DNA of 33,869 nucleotides from Hyphococcus sp. (GCA_021776315.1 JAJFGD010000091.1:1-33869); one strand, 5' to 3'; counted from the stretch's first letter, positions 1-7,939 are shown. Notes: generated by a model from the letters alone, not told the origin. Numbers and translations are program-made.

Positions 1-310
1 GGCCTGCATTCAGCTCAAACTTCACGATACCGGACAAGCCGCGGGCGCGCGCAATCGCAATCGCGGTGCCCACGGTGGGATGACCGGCAAAGGGCATTTC
101 ATAACCCGGCGTAAAAATACGAACACGCGCTGTATGGGCGGGGTCTTCGGGCGGCAACACAAAAGAAGTTTCCGCCAAATTGTATTCCCGTGTGATGGTC
201 TGCATGTCGTCGCCCGAAAGCCCTCGTGCATCCATCACCACCGCCAACGGATTGCCGGTAAACCGTTCGCCCGTGAACACATCATAAGTCTCGAATTCAA
301 ATACACCCAA
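1..310 (-). CDS. PhzF-family isomerase/epimerase-like protein, N-terminal part (runs off the left edge)
   Basis: The first 103 residues of a PhzF-family (phenazine biosynthesis-like) protein are read on the minus strand, and the gene continues beyond base 1. Visible family marks are the N-terminal FTGNPLAVV stretch, the acid in NLAETSFV (Glu47 here, equivalent to the PhzF catalytic Glu), and the PFAGHPTVGTA motif around residue 85. The start is inferred to be TTG at 310: an in-frame stop (326-328, the thiD stop) lies just upstream, no ATG fits, and a CGGAG Shine-Dalgarno sits 7 bases before the TTG. The gene follows thiD by 15 bases and is probably co-transcribed with it. Most PhzF homologues outside phenazine producers have no known substrate, so none is proposed. 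Confidence 0.85.
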   Translation of the reverse strand, partial: MGVFEFETYDVFTGERFTGNPLAVVMDARGLSGDDMQTITREYNLAETSFVLPPEDPAHTARVRIFTPGYEMPFAGHPTVGTAIAIARARGLSGIVKFELNAG

Positions 311-325
311 TGGAAAACTCCGTGA

Positions 326-1120
326 TTAGTTTTTTTCTAGCGGATGCCCGTGATTAAGTGGACCGCTACCCGACCCAAAACCGGGTGCCGTTTTGATCGC
401 CACATGAACATAATCAATGGCGCGCTTCACGGCTGATTGCAGGGCCATGTCTTGTGCGAGGCCTGACGCAATTGCGGAGGCTAATGTACATCCCGTGCCG
501 TGGGTTGAATTTGTTTCAATGCGCGGATTTGAAAAAATGCGCGCACCATCGGACGTGATCAAAGCATCTTCAACCGTATCACCAGTTAAGTGACCGCCCT
601 TCACCAATGCGGCCTTGGCCCCTAAAGCCACCAAGGCTTCACCAGCCGCGACTTTGGTGTCTCGGTCAGTCACATCAATACCAGTTAGCGCCGTCGCTTC
701 AGATGTGTTCGGTGTGATCACCGCGCTCAGACCGGCCAGATTTTCCTTTATGATCGCCGCAACACCGTCGTCCGCTAATGCATCGCCGCTCGTCGCCACT
801 AAGACTGGATCGAGCACTAATGGAAGGTCAGGGTAGTCTTTTGCCATCGCGAAAACGACATCGGCAGTCGCGACATTACCGATCATTCCAACTTTGATCA
901 CATCAGCGCCGATATCTTCCATCACCGCTTTTATCTGTGCAGCGATCACCTCCGCCGGCACAGCATGCACCGCACTCACCCCATTTGTGTTTTGCACAGT
1001 GATGGCAGTGATTGCCGTTGCCGCATAACCACCAAGGGCCGTCACCGTTTTTATGTCAGCCTGGATACCCGCCCCGCCGGAAGGGTCCGATCCTGCAATG
1101 ATGAGAACACGGCCTTGCAT
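326..1120 (-). CDS. thiD: Hydroxymethylpyrimidine/phosphomethylpyrimidine kinase
   Basis: ThiD of thiamine biosynthesis, a cytosolic ribokinase-fold kinase that phosphorylates HMP and HMP-P to HMP-PP, the pyrimidine half used by ThiE. The 264 residues are the usual length. The N-terminal GSDPSGGAGIQAD motif (residues 10-22) binds the pyrimidine, DPVLVATSG lies at 104-112, and the C-terminal HGTGC anion-hole motif is at 207-211 with the catalytic Cys211. The gene sits alone except for the phzF-like gene downstream. thiE lies about 23 kb away in this window, so the two thiamine genes are not in one operon. No TPP-riboswitch motif was found in the roughly 130 bases upstream. Family identity is near certain. 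Confidence 0.96.
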   Translation of the reverse strand: MQGRVLIIAGSDPSGGAGIQADIKTVTALGGYAATAITAITVQNTNGVSAVHAVPAEVIAAQIKAVMEDIGADVIKVGMIGNVATADVVFAMAKDYPDLPLVLDPVLVATSGDALADDGVAAIIKENLAGLSAVITPNTSEATALTGIDVTDRDTKVAAGEALVALGAKAALVKGGHLTGDTVEDALITSDGARIFSNPRIETNSTHGTGCTLASAIASGLAQDMALQSAVKRAIDYVHVAIKTAPGFGSGSGPLNHGHPLEKN

Positions 1121-1253
1121 AATGTGGCTTGCCTTTCTTTCGGCTCATGCACCGCATTCACCGGATAATCGCCTCACTCTTTTCAAACAAGCGACATGAT
1201 TGCGCAATATGCGTGCAGCGAATTATCTGACATTTGCACGATGGGAGACGATT

Positions 1254-1442
1254 ATGGCTGTAAACAAACTTATTTGGGTGGGGCTAACCTGTTGCCTCAC
1301 GGCATTATTGATTCAGGTCTTCCCTGATGCGGCCTTCCGCATGGGGGCTGAAGTGAAGGCCTCTTGGATGGTCTTTTCCTTTGGTCTTTTCTTGATTGTG
1401 ATCGCCACTTTTATGAATGGGCGTGGTCACCATCGCGATTGA
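1254..1442 (+). CDS. Small two-helix membrane protein of unknown function
   Basis: A 62-residue protein. The ATG at 1254 is chosen over the upstream in-frame ATG at 1200 because a GGGAG Shine-Dalgarno (1243-1247) sits 6 bases before it. Two hydrophobic stretches, about residues 5-20 and 39-55, each look like a membrane segment. They are separated by a short polar loop, and the protein ends in a basic, histidine-containing tail. No family is recognised. It is divergent from thiD (starts about 130 bases apart) and is followed by about 185 bases with no convincing gene. Coding status rests on the ribosome binding site and the amphipathic pattern only. Confidence 0.6.
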   Translation: MAVNKLIWVGLTCCLTALLIQVFPDAAFRMGAEVKASWMVFSFGLFLIVIATFMNGRGHHRD

Positions 1443-1627
1443 CTCTTTCCGGACGCCCGCCTAAAGACCCAGTCTGGTTGAAGGCACCTGCCGCTCGCAA
1501 GCGAAAGCTTTGGTGAAGTCCTTTTTCGACATTGATCCGATGCGCTGCAATTCAAGGCATGTAGGACAAGTGGTAATGCGAGCTCCATTTTAAAATCTAC
1601 ATGCGATGTTGCGAAAGGCACATTGGC

Positions 1628-2083
1628 ATGACGAATACTGATACAACGACTACTCACCCCCTCCCGCCTATTAAGGCTTTAAAACAACAAGCAAAACGTT
1701 TGCGTGAATGTCTGGCGCAAGATGGCGACTTCATTTCGCATAGTGAAGCGCTGGAACTTCTTGCCCATCAGCATGGTCACAAAGACTGGAACACGCTTTA
1801 TGCGGCGATCGGCAATCGCCCGGCGGTTCAACAGTTCATACCGGGCGCTCGTGTTTCTGGACGGTATTTGTCGCAAGTATTTTCCGGTGAGATCATCGGT
1901 GCTACCCGATTATCCACAGACCGTATACGCCTAACCATCGCCTTTGACGAAGCGGTTGATGTTGTCCGGTTTGATAGTTTTTCGGCTTTCCGGCAACGGG
2001 TTTCTTGCACTGTCGATAAATATGGCGAGAGCGCGGAGAAAACCTCCGATGGGCAACCACAAATGATTATCGCTGAAACTTAA
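1628..2083 (+). CDS. Glyoxalase-superfamily-related protein (Glyoxalase_8-type domain)
   Basis: A 151-residue soluble protein. The N-terminal part (about residues 14-55) has the pattern of the Glyoxalase_8 domain: a lysine/arginine-rich helix with LKQQAKRLRE, then ISHSEALELLAHQHGHKDWNTL. The rest is a beta-rich region of unknown role. The ATG at 1628 is preferred over 1601 because AAAGG lies 9 bases before it. The domain is often annotated as glyoxalase-related, but I know of no characterised reaction for this short form, so no enzyme activity is claimed. The 3' end overlaps the convergent hxlR-like gene by 17 bases. Confidence 0.78.
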   Translation: MTNTDTTTTHPLPPIKALKQQAKRLRECLAQDGDFISHSEALELLAHQHGHKDWNTLYAAIGNRPAVQQFIPGARVSGRYLSQVFSGEIIGATRLSTDRIRLTIAFDEAVDVVRFDSFSAFRQRVSCTVDKYGESAEKTSDGQPQMIIAET

Positions 2084-2546
2084 GAGACGTCTTGCCAATC
2101 GAAACCGGTGTGCCTTGTTCATTGATCAAACCTACGCGGCAGGGCGCACCGGTATGGCGTTCAACAATTTGCGCAAGCGGGTTGTCATCACGCAAATGCT
2201 TGTCCCCCCATTGCATCAATGCCATCAAGGGTAACGCTAATTCGACGCCTTTGGAGGTCAGCACATATTGATGTCGCTGACGCTCGCCGGGTTTTTTGTA
2301 AGGGCGTTTAATCATCACGCCAGCCTCGCAAAGGTGTTTTAGCCTGGCCGACAAAACGGAACGCGGCGCGCCTAAATCTGCTTGCATTGCGTCAAAACGG
2401 GTCACGCCGTAAAGCGCCTCACGGATCACCAGCAATGTCCATCGATCACCAAGAAGATCTGCGGCACGCGCCATCCCGCATTCAGACCGGGGCAAGACTG
2501 CATCTTCACGCTTGGGTTCTGTGGTTTCACCATCTGCATACGCCAT
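2067..2546 (-). CDS. HxlR-family winged-helix transcriptional regulator
   Basis: A 159-residue protein with a full HxlR winged-helix domain at about residues 20-115: a Cys (Cys23) before the first helix, then the LLGDRWTLLVIREAL core, the recognition-helix region with SVLSARLKHLCEAG, and the RHQYVLTSKG wing. HxlR proteins act as dimers, and many respond to electrophiles or oxidants through an N-terminal cysteine such as this one. Here a redox role is only an inference. A C-terminal tail of about 40 residues follows the domain. The gene converges on the Glyoxalase_8-type gene with a 17-base tail overlap. It is divergent from the exported-protein gene at 2768, with about 220 bases between starts. 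No strong Shine-Dalgarno is seen before 2546, so the start is less certain than the family. Confidence 0.9.
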   Translation of the reverse strand: MAYADGETTEPKREDAVLPRSECGMARAADLLGDRWTLLVIREALYGVTRFDAMQADLGAPRSVLSARLKHLCEAGVMIKRPYKKPGERQRHQYVLTSKGVELALPLMALMQWGDKHLRDDNPLAQIVERHTGAPCRVGLINEQGTPVSIGKTSLKFQR

Positions 2547-2767
2547 AAAGATCTAGCTAGGCTGATTTGGGCAATACAGGCAACAATACCAATATGCGGT
2601 TGCGAGATAAGCAGTATTGGCGAAAACCAAGGCCCCCGCCCCAATGCTGTGCCTTTATTCAGGTCACAATTGTCGCGAATTTGGCCACATTCGGTGCCAA
2701 TGTCGCCCTATTCACCCGCCATCTTGTTTTTATGGAAATCCAGCTGGGGCAAGCACGGAGATCTACA

Positions 2768-3259
2768 ATGACAAATCCAAATCAGCTCATCATCGCAGCT
2801 GTCACCGGGCTACTCGCCCTTGGCGCAACAAGCGCAATTGCCGCTGATGGCGGAAAAAAGGGTGACAAGCGCGCTGAACAGCGCAGTCACGCCGCCAGTT
2901 ATAATGACGAATATCCAGCAGATTATGCGACCCGCTCAGGGACCTATCGTGATCAAGGGGTTAGCTTCACGATCACTTATGGCGATCGCTATGACCGCCG
3001 TGTTGACTATTCCGATCGTGGACGCCGTAATGGCTATCGCGGACGCGACGGTCGCGTCGTCAATCGCCAAGTCTTTGATACACGTCATCGTGCACGCATT
3101 GTGTTGATTGAAGAAGCTGTGCGCACAAGACGGGGACCTCGTCTGGTTTGTACCGTTGAAGCCCGCGGACCAGAAGCGCGTTATGTATCAGAACGCCGTA
3201 TGCGCCGGATCGCGCGCAACAACTGTTCACCACGAGCGCGCATTAAAGTGTACGCTTAA
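2768..3259 (+). CDS. Exported arginine-rich protein of unknown function
   Basis: A 163-residue protein with a Sec-type signal peptide: hydrophobic core at about residues 7-20, then an Ala-x-Ala-like site near residue 24. The ATG at 2768 is selected by a GGAG motif 7 bases upstream. The mature protein is very rich in Arg, Asp and Tyr, with RG and YRD repeats in about residues 70-105. A more ordered C-terminal part carries two cysteines that could form a disulfide. No family is recognised. It has its own strong intrinsic terminator and so is a single-gene unit. The divergent hxlR-like gene is a possible but unproven regulator. Confidence 0.72.
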   Translation: MTNPNQLIIAAVTGLLALGATSAIAADGGKKGDKRAEQRSHAASYNDEYPADYATRSGTYRDQGVSFTITYGDRYDRRVDYSDRGRRNGYRGRDGRVVNRQVFDTRHRARIVLIEEAVRTRRGPRLVCTVEARGPEARYVSERRMRRIARNNCSPRARIKVYA

Positions 3260-3286
3260 CCCCACACGCCCATTACGGGCGCTAAG

Positions 3287-3319
3287 CCGCCGGCATGCGC
3301 ATCTTGCCGGCGGTTTTTT
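3287..3319 (+). terminator. Intrinsic terminator of the exported arginine-rich protein gene
   Basis: A perfect 9-bp GC-rich stem (CCGCCGGCA pairing with TGCCGGCGG), a 9-base loop and six Ts. It begins 27 bases after the stop codon at 3259. Its T-run just touches the stop codon of the convergent TetR-type gene at 3318. Confidence 0.9.
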
Positions 3320-3887
3320 ATATGGTGGACAATGTTTGCGTCACTGTCGACTTCAACATCGCGAGGGATGACCCGCCTTTGACGAGAACCCGCAACCCCA
3401 GATAAACAGTTATAATATTGGCCGCCGCTTTATCACGTGTTTTTCTATTTTCACGATAGGCCATATCCGCTTTCAGCGCTTCTTTGATACCTGCTTCTAG
3501 CCGGCTCAACATTTTTTTAACCCAGCTTTGCGTTGCTGGGTCTAGCTGCGCTTGATCCGTGCTTGCATTACACAGGAAACACCCACGTCGATCGTTCTTT
3601 TCAACCGCATCTAGAATGCCTTTGAATAAGCCCCCTATTCTTTTGCGGGCAGGTCCATTGCCGTAGAGTATTTCGAGCGCCGCATTTACCTCAGTTTCTT
3701 CATAGTGGCGCAACGCGGCGAGATACATCGCCCGCTTGTCACCAAAGACGCGGTAGAGACTTTGCTTTTTCAGCCCCGTTTCACGCTCGATGTCATGCAT
3801 TGAGGTGCCTTCAAAGCCTTGCCGCCAGAATAGGTCCATGACGATGGATAAAGCCATTTCCGGCTCAAATTCACGGGGGCGTGCCAT
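3318..3887 (-). CDS. TetR/AcrR-family repressor, NemR-like
   Basis: A 189-residue one-domain-plus-effector repressor. The N-terminal HTH spans about residues 8-60, with the recognition helix around LKKQSLYRVFGDK (39-51). The C-terminal ligand domain contains the pair Cys103 and Cys106 in RGCFLCNA. E. coli NemR senses electrophiles and HOCl through a cysteine in a comparable position. The start is supported by a GAGGAGG Shine-Dalgarno 7 bases upstream. It is divergent from an AhpD-like gene, and the shared 159-base region contains a GACC-N4-GGTC palindrome like the NemR box. Auto-repression and control of the neighbour are therefore likely, though inferred. The inducing compound is unknown. 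Confidence 0.92.
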   Translation of the reverse strand: MARPREFEPEMALSIVMDLFWRQGFEGTSMHDIERETGLKKQSLYRVFGDKRAMYLAALRHYEETEVNAALEILYGNGPARKRIGGLFKGILDAVEKNDRRGCFLCNASTDQAQLDPATQSWVKKMLSRLEAGIKEALKADMAYRENRKTRDKAAANIITVYLGLRVLVKGGSSLAMLKSTVTQTLSTI

Positions 3888-3935
3888 TTTTTATCCTCCT
3901 CACGCGTTTGTTACCGAGTAGTCCATAATTAGTTA

Positions 3936-3963
3936 TTGACCAATCGGTCCGTAACTCTATATC
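3936..3963 (+). promoter_or_regulatory. Predicted sigma-70-type promoter of the AhpD-like gene
   Basis: TTGACC at 3936-3941 and TATATC at 3958-3963, separated by 16 bases, lie about 85 bases before the ATG at 4047. The operator palindrome covers the -35 box, which strengthens the assignment. Confidence 0.5.
3938..3949. promoter_or_regulatory. Predicted TetR operator, GACCAATCGGTC
   Basis: An inverted repeat GACC-AATC-GGTC lies in the divergent region between the TetR-type gene and the AhpD-like gene. It overlaps the predicted plus-strand -35 box (TTGACC, 3936-3941). It also falls inside the spacer of a possible minus-strand promoter (TTACGG-17-TAATTA). This is the position expected of a repressor site controlling both genes. 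The half-sites match those known for the NemR box. Confidence 0.7.
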
Positions 3964-4046
3964 TACGCCATCACGACGAAATTGCAAGTCGCCATATCAA
4001 CTCCCCACCCTCCGAAACAGGGCTAGAAACCAAAAGGATTGAAACC

Positions 4047-4589
4047 ATGAGCCGCCTGATCCAACTTTCCGATGCCGATGCCACACCCGCCGCCACCGAA
4101 ATCTTCGGTGCTCTCAAATCAAATATTGGGATGGTCCCAAACCTCTATCGTGTGCTTGGGAACCAGCCTGCCGCCCTTGCTGCGACGCTTAAATTTGGTG
4201 AAGAACTTGGCAAAGGTAGTTTCGATCCGAAAACACGCGAAGCCATTGCCCTGACGGTCGCCGGCGCCAATAATTGTGACTATTGTGCTTCTGCGCATAC
4301 GGCAATTTCAAAAAGCCTCAAGGTCGGCGACGTAGAAATTGCAAATCGTCTGAACGGACGATCAGAAGATGTAAAGCTAGACGCCATCTTAACATTTGCA
4401 AATGCGGTTGTTGAAAAGCGTGGGTTCGTTGATGATGCCGACCTCCAGGCAGCGCGCGCTGCAAATTTAGATGACGGCGAAATCGTTGAGACGACTGTAA
4501 ATGTCGTTGCCAATATTTTGACCAACTATGTCAACCATATCGCACAAACCGATATCGACTTCCCGGTTGTTCAAGCACAAGCAGCATAG
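4047..4589 (+). CDS. AhpD-like carboxymuconolactone decarboxylase-family protein (probable peroxidase/reductase)
   Basis: A 180-residue helical protein of the CMD/AhpD superfamily. The active-site pattern is complete: Glu66, then NNCDYCASAH with Cys77, Cys80 and His84. This is the CxxC-x3-His relay by which AhpD-type proteins reduce peroxides. The substrate here is unknown; related proteins near TetR regulators are often annotated as alkylhydroperoxidase-like. ATG at 4047 is chosen over an upstream in-frame start at 3936 because the latter would place the promoter and operator inside the gene, while AAAAGG lies about 9 bases before 4047. The divergent TetR repressor with its paired cysteines suggests control by electrophilic or oxidative stress. 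Confidence 0.88.
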   Translation: MSRLIQLSDADATPAATEIFGALKSNIGMVPNLYRVLGNQPAALAATLKFGEELGKGSFDPKTREAIALTVAGANNCDYCASAHTAISKSLKVGDVEIANRLNGRSEDVKLDAILTFANAVVEKRGFVDDADLQAARAANLDDGEIVETTVNVVANILTNYVNHIAQTDIDFPVVQAQAA

Positions 4590-4604
4590 CAATACTTAAC
4601 GATA

Positions 4605-4633
4605 ATGGGTCGGACGAAATTCGCCTGGCCCAT
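4605..4633. terminator. Possible bidirectional hairpin between convergent genes
   Basis: ATGGGTC pairs with GGCCCAT (7 bp with one G-T pair), and further inner pairing is possible. It lies in the 75-base gap between the AhpD-like gene and glmM, which converge here. The T-run is short, so termination strength is uncertain. Confidence 0.4.
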
Positions 4634-4664
4634 TTCAACAATCAATTCATTATAAAAGTCGCGC

Positions 4665-6032
4665 CTATACCGCTTTCTCGACAGCCGCACAAATGTCGCC
4701 AACTACGCTGGTAACAAGGCCGGAATCTTCACCCTCGCCCATCACTCTGATCAACGGTTCGGTACCAGATTTGCGAATGACCAAACGCCCGGATTTACCG
4801 AGCTTGGTCTCCCCAGATTTGATCGCCGCTTTGACAGCCTCATTGTTGAGTGGGTTTCCACCGTTATAGCGAACATTCTGTAAAAGCTGTGGGAACGGAT
4901 CAAACTTGTGACAAATATCGCTTACCTTGCGCCCTTCGGATGCTACAACCGTCAAGACTTGAAGTGCGGTCACCAACCCGTCCCCGGTGGTCGCGTAGTC
5001 ACTTAAGATCACATGGCCAGAAGGCTCGCCGCCGACATTCATGCCTTTGGCACGCATCGCCTCAACCACATAGCGATCACCGACTTGAGTGCGTTCTAGC
5101 GTGAGCTTTTCCGATTCCAGAAATTTCTCCAACCCCATATTGGTCATCACAGTGGAAACAACGCCCGCCCCTTTGAGGGCACCTGATGCCTTCCAACATT
5201 GCGCAATCACGGCGAGGATTTGATCACCATCAATGATGCGTCCTTTTTCATCACAAATAATGACCCGGTCGGCATCCCCATCAAGCGCGATACCGATATC
5301 GGCACGGTATTCTAATACGGCATCTTGAAGTTTTTTCGTCGACGTCGATCCGACGCCACGATTGATATTAAACCCATTTGGTTCAACACCAATTTCTTTC
5401 ACTTCTGCGCCTAACTCCCACAACACGGTTGGAGCAACCTTGTATCCCGCGCCATTAGCGCAATCGATGACAATACGCATGCCTTCAAGGGATTTACGTC
5501 GAGGAAATGCCGTTTTGGCAAATTCAATATAGCGGGCACCCGCATCTTCAATCCGTTTTACCCGACCAAGGTCTTCCGGTGCGGCTAATCCAACGCGCGG
5601 GCCTTCCTTCATCATGCGTTCGATTTCGAGTTCCGTCTCATCCGACAATTTATAACCATCGGGGCCAAAAAACTTTACGCCATTATCATGGAACGGATTA
5701 TGTGATGCTGAGATCATCACGCCGAGATCTGCCCGCAATGAACGTGTGAGCATCGCCATGGCTGGTGTCGGCAATGGACCAAGTAGGAAGACATCCATTC
5801 CCGAGGCGGTAAAACCCGCAGTCAAAGCTGGTTCAATCATATAGCCGGAAAGCCGGGTATCCTTACCGATAACCACCCGGTGGCGATGGGCACCATTTTT
5901 AAAAACCCGACCGACCGCCATGCCTAACTGCAAAATACTGTCCGGTGTCATCGCGCCAGCATTTGCCAGGCCCCGCACACCGTCTGTTCCGAATATTTCC
6001 CGCTTGCCAGTCATATGATCGTCGCCGCGCAT
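4665..6032 (-). CDS. glmM: Phosphoglucosamine mutase
   Basis: GlmM interconverts glucosamine-6-phosphate and glucosamine-1-phosphate on the way to UDP-GlcNAc for peptidoglycan and LPS. Four alpha-D-phosphohexomutase domains are recognisable. The phosphoserine loop ISASHNP has its active serine at 110, the Mg-binding loop is DGDADR at 251-256, the sugar loop is GGEPSGH, and the C-terminal phosphate-binding loop is [15 protein letters not shown]. At 455 residues it is normal length. The start at 6032 has GGGA 3 bases upstream. A start at 6014 ([15 protein letters not shown]) would match most homologues and cannot be excluded. It follows folP by 78 bases on the same strand, the usual alphaproteobacterial folP-glmM pair. 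Confidence 0.97.
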   Translation of the reverse strand: MRGDDHMTGKREIFGTDGVRGLANAGAMTPDSILQLGMAVGRVFKNGAHRHRVVIGKDTRLSGYMIEPALTAGFTASGMDVFLLGPLPTPAMAMLTRSLRADLGVMISASHNPFHDNGVKFFGPDGYKLSDETELEIERMMKEGPRVGLAAPEDLGRVKRIEDAGARYIEFAKTAFPRRKSLEGMRIVIDCANGAGYKVAPTVLWELGAEVKEIGVEPNGFNINRGVGSTSTKKLQDAVLEYRADIGIALDGDADRVIICDEKGRIIDGDQILAVIAQCWKASGALKGAGVVSTVMTNMGLEKFLESEKLTLERTQVGDRYVVEAMRAKGMNVGGEPSGHVILSDYATTGDGLVTALQVLTVVASEGRKVSDICHKFDPFPQLLQNVRYNGGNPLNNEAVKAAIKSGETKLGKSGRLVIRKSGTEPLIRVMGEGEDSGLVTSVVGDICAAVEKAV

Positions 6033-6110
6033 TTATCCCAAGGTCTCCCTGTTAACCTTTGTAAGGCCTATCCATAGCACATTCGCCCAAGGAATGCCTT
6101 AACGCGATAA

Positions 6111-6986
6111 TCATGGTGTTACCAAGGCATTTTCTATACCGCCCAGCACATTCAAGGCCTGGCGGGTCTCCCGGACATCGTGAACGCGTAAAATTGATGC
6201 GCCGCGTTGATACCCTGCGATCGCCGCTGCCAATGAGCCGCCAAGGCGCTTGTCCGCGGGGCCGTCTCGATCCAGGGCACCGATAAATCTTTTACGCGAT
6301 GCTCCAAACAATACTGGACACCCAAGGGCCCCAAACCGATCCAAATTGGCGATCATATCCAGATTGTGTTGGAGCGTTTTGCCAAAGCCAATCCCAGGAT
6401 CGAGGATAATCTTTGTATCTTCAATACCGGCTTTCAAACATGCGTCACGGCGCGCTGCGAGAAAGGCTAAGACGTCGCCTACGACATCATCATATTGTGG
6501 ATTATCTTGCATGGTTTTTGGATCGCCTTGCGCATGCATGAGGACAACATGACATCGAAGCTCAGCAGCGGTGGCGACGCTTTCAGGTGACCATGTGAGC
6601 GCAGACACGTCGTTCCAAATCGATGCGCCGGCATTGATGGCAGCAATCGCGACGACGGGTTTGCGCGTATCAATTGAAATGGCGACATCAGTTTGCCGCA
6701 CCAACCCTTCCACAACGGGCAAAACGCGGTTGATCTCTTGTTCGATTGGCACATTCTCCGCGCCTGGCCGCGTCGACTCGCCGCCAATATCCAAAATGTC
6801 GGCACCATCGGCAACAAGACTCAAGCCATGCTCGATCGCCGTCTTAGTATCAAAAAACTGCCCGCCATCGGAAAAGGAGTCTGGCGTTACATTGACGATC
6901 CCCATCAACCGACATTGCCCAGGTTCTTTTTTTGCTGTCATGCCATCTAAATCCATTCGGTATAGCGCGCTCAGAATTCGGTTCAT
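6111..6986 (-). CDS. folP: Dihydropteroate synthase
   Basis: Cytosolic TIM-barrel enzyme joining p-aminobenzoate to dihydropterin pyrophosphate in folate synthesis, the sulfonamide target. The pterin-binding signature MGIVNVTPDSFSDGG is at residues 28-42 and DILDIGGESTRPGA at about 63-76. ILDPGIGFGKT and a C-terminal GASRKRFIG loop complete the active site. At 291 residues it is slightly longer than average at the N-terminus. Starts at Met11 or Met16 are possible, but AAAGG lies 4 bases before the first Met. The gene is followed by glmM and is divergent from the AraC-type gene, whose start is only about 45 bases away. Confidence 0.97.
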   Translation of the reverse strand: MNRILSALYRMDLDGMTAKKEPGQCRLMGIVNVTPDSFSDGGQFFDTKTAIEHGLSLVADGADILDIGGESTRPGAENVPIEQEINRVLPVVEGLVRQTDVAISIDTRKPVVAIAAINAGASIWNDVSALTWSPESVATAAELRCHVVLMHAQGDPKTMQDNPQYDDVVGDVLAFLAARRDACLKAGIEDTKIILDPGIGFGKTLQHNLDMIANLDRFGALGCPVLFGASRKRFIGALDRDGPADKRLGGSLAAAIAGYQRGASILRVHDVRETRQALNVLGGIENALVTP

Positions 6987-7031
6987 CGCGCCTTTGGTGA
7001 AACGTCATAGCGAATTGGATAGAATATCGCT

Positions 7032-7874
7032 ATGCGCACGGGTGATCCTATCAATCTAGAACAAACTATGCCTAGCCATTGCCTTGGCCAGTACAATGCT
7101 TGGCAATTGGGCGACGACCCATCTACCCCGTTCGATCTCGTCTGGATCAGTATTGCCAAAGCCGTAGCTCCCCATGCCCACCGGGTTTTACCCCATGGAG
7201 AACCAAGCCTCACGATCCGACGGCAACGCGACCCTCATGGTAACATCACGGATATTGGCCTGACCATTTGCGGAAGTTTACGCCGGGCCAAGTGGTATTA
7301 CCCGGAGCCGCGCGAGGAGTTGATCTCTATACGCCTAAAACCAGAGATGGCGGCGCCTGTTTATGGTGTGGCGCCCGGCGAATATTTTGACCAGGACCCG
7401 GTGCCGGCACCAACAGCATTGATAAATGCTTGTTCGGCAACACTCTTGCTTGCGGAAACGGGGCACCCCATGGCGATTGCCGAACAGCTCGCCCGCGACT
7501 TAAACCATTGGACAGCCTCACGTGACATCAAACAAACGCCAGAAATTGCGGCCGCAGCCATCTTGCGAAAAGGAAACGGACGTACAAGCTGCACGAATTT
7601 AGCCAGGCACCTAAATGTCAGCGAACGCCATTTACGCCGTCGCTTTCGTGATCATTTAGGGTGCAGTCCAAAATTTTATGCGCGCCAATTGCGCCTGACG
7701 GCTGCTGGACATTTATCAGAACAGACAACGACACCTGATTGGGCACAAATCGCGGCGGCAACAGGTTTTCACGACCAAGCCCATATGATCAATGAATTTC
7801 AATCACTGGCTGATTTGACCCCACAACAATTCCACAAGGAACGCATGGGATTGTCCGTTTTTTCCAATACCTAG
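7032..7874 (+). CDS. AraC-family regulator with DUF6597-like N-terminal domain
   Basis: A 280-residue regulator. The C-terminal AraC/XylS double HTH spans about residues 180-270: first helix pair with NLARHLNVSERHLRRRFRDHLG, second with WAQIAAATGFHDQAHMINEFQ. The N-terminal half resembles the DUF6597 sensor module seen in many AraC-type proteins (RVLPHGEPSL and IRLKPEMAAPVYGVAPGEY). Its ligand is unknown. The start at 7032 has no good Shine-Dalgarno, and Met13 at 7068 is an alternative. It is divergent from folP and is followed after 65 bases by a secreted-protein gene on the same strand, its most likely partner or target. Together these two genes break the usual folP-ftsH neighbourhood. Confidence 0.88.
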   Translation: MRTGDPINLEQTMPSHCLGQYNAWQLGDDPSTPFDLVWISIAKAVAPHAHRVLPHGEPSLTIRRQRDPHGNITDIGLTICGSLRRAKWYYPEPREELISIRLKPEMAAPVYGVAPGEYFDQDPVPAPTALINACSATLLLAETGHPMAIAEQLARDLNHWTASRDIKQTPEIAAAAILRKGNGRTSCTNLARHLNVSERHLRRRFRDHLGCSPKFYARQLRLTAAGHLSEQTTTPDWAQIAAATGFHDQAHMINEFQSLADLTPQQFHKERMGLSVFSNT

Positions 7875-7939
7875 TCTCCTCCCTCCACCAAAATTGCCCA
7901 AGAAGTTCGATCCATCATTTGCCTATGGAGGATGCGCCC

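Noticed and set aside
1121-1253. Possible TPP riboswitch upstream of thiD
   Set aside because: The conserved thi-box elements (such as CTGAGA and the later pyrophosphate-sensor motif) are not present on the minus strand here, and the gap before thiE is too short for one.
1443-1627. Minus-strand open frame of 76 codons across 1427-1657
   Set aside because: No ribosome binding site, unusual Cys/Ser/Arg-rich composition and overlap with the start of a well-supported plus-strand gene. Treated as a shadow.
2589-2620. CCAATA/TATTGG inverted repeat upstream of the exported arginine-rich protein
   Set aside because: Only six bases per arm with a wide spacer in an AT-rich context. It could be chance and lacks any supporting position relative to a promoter.
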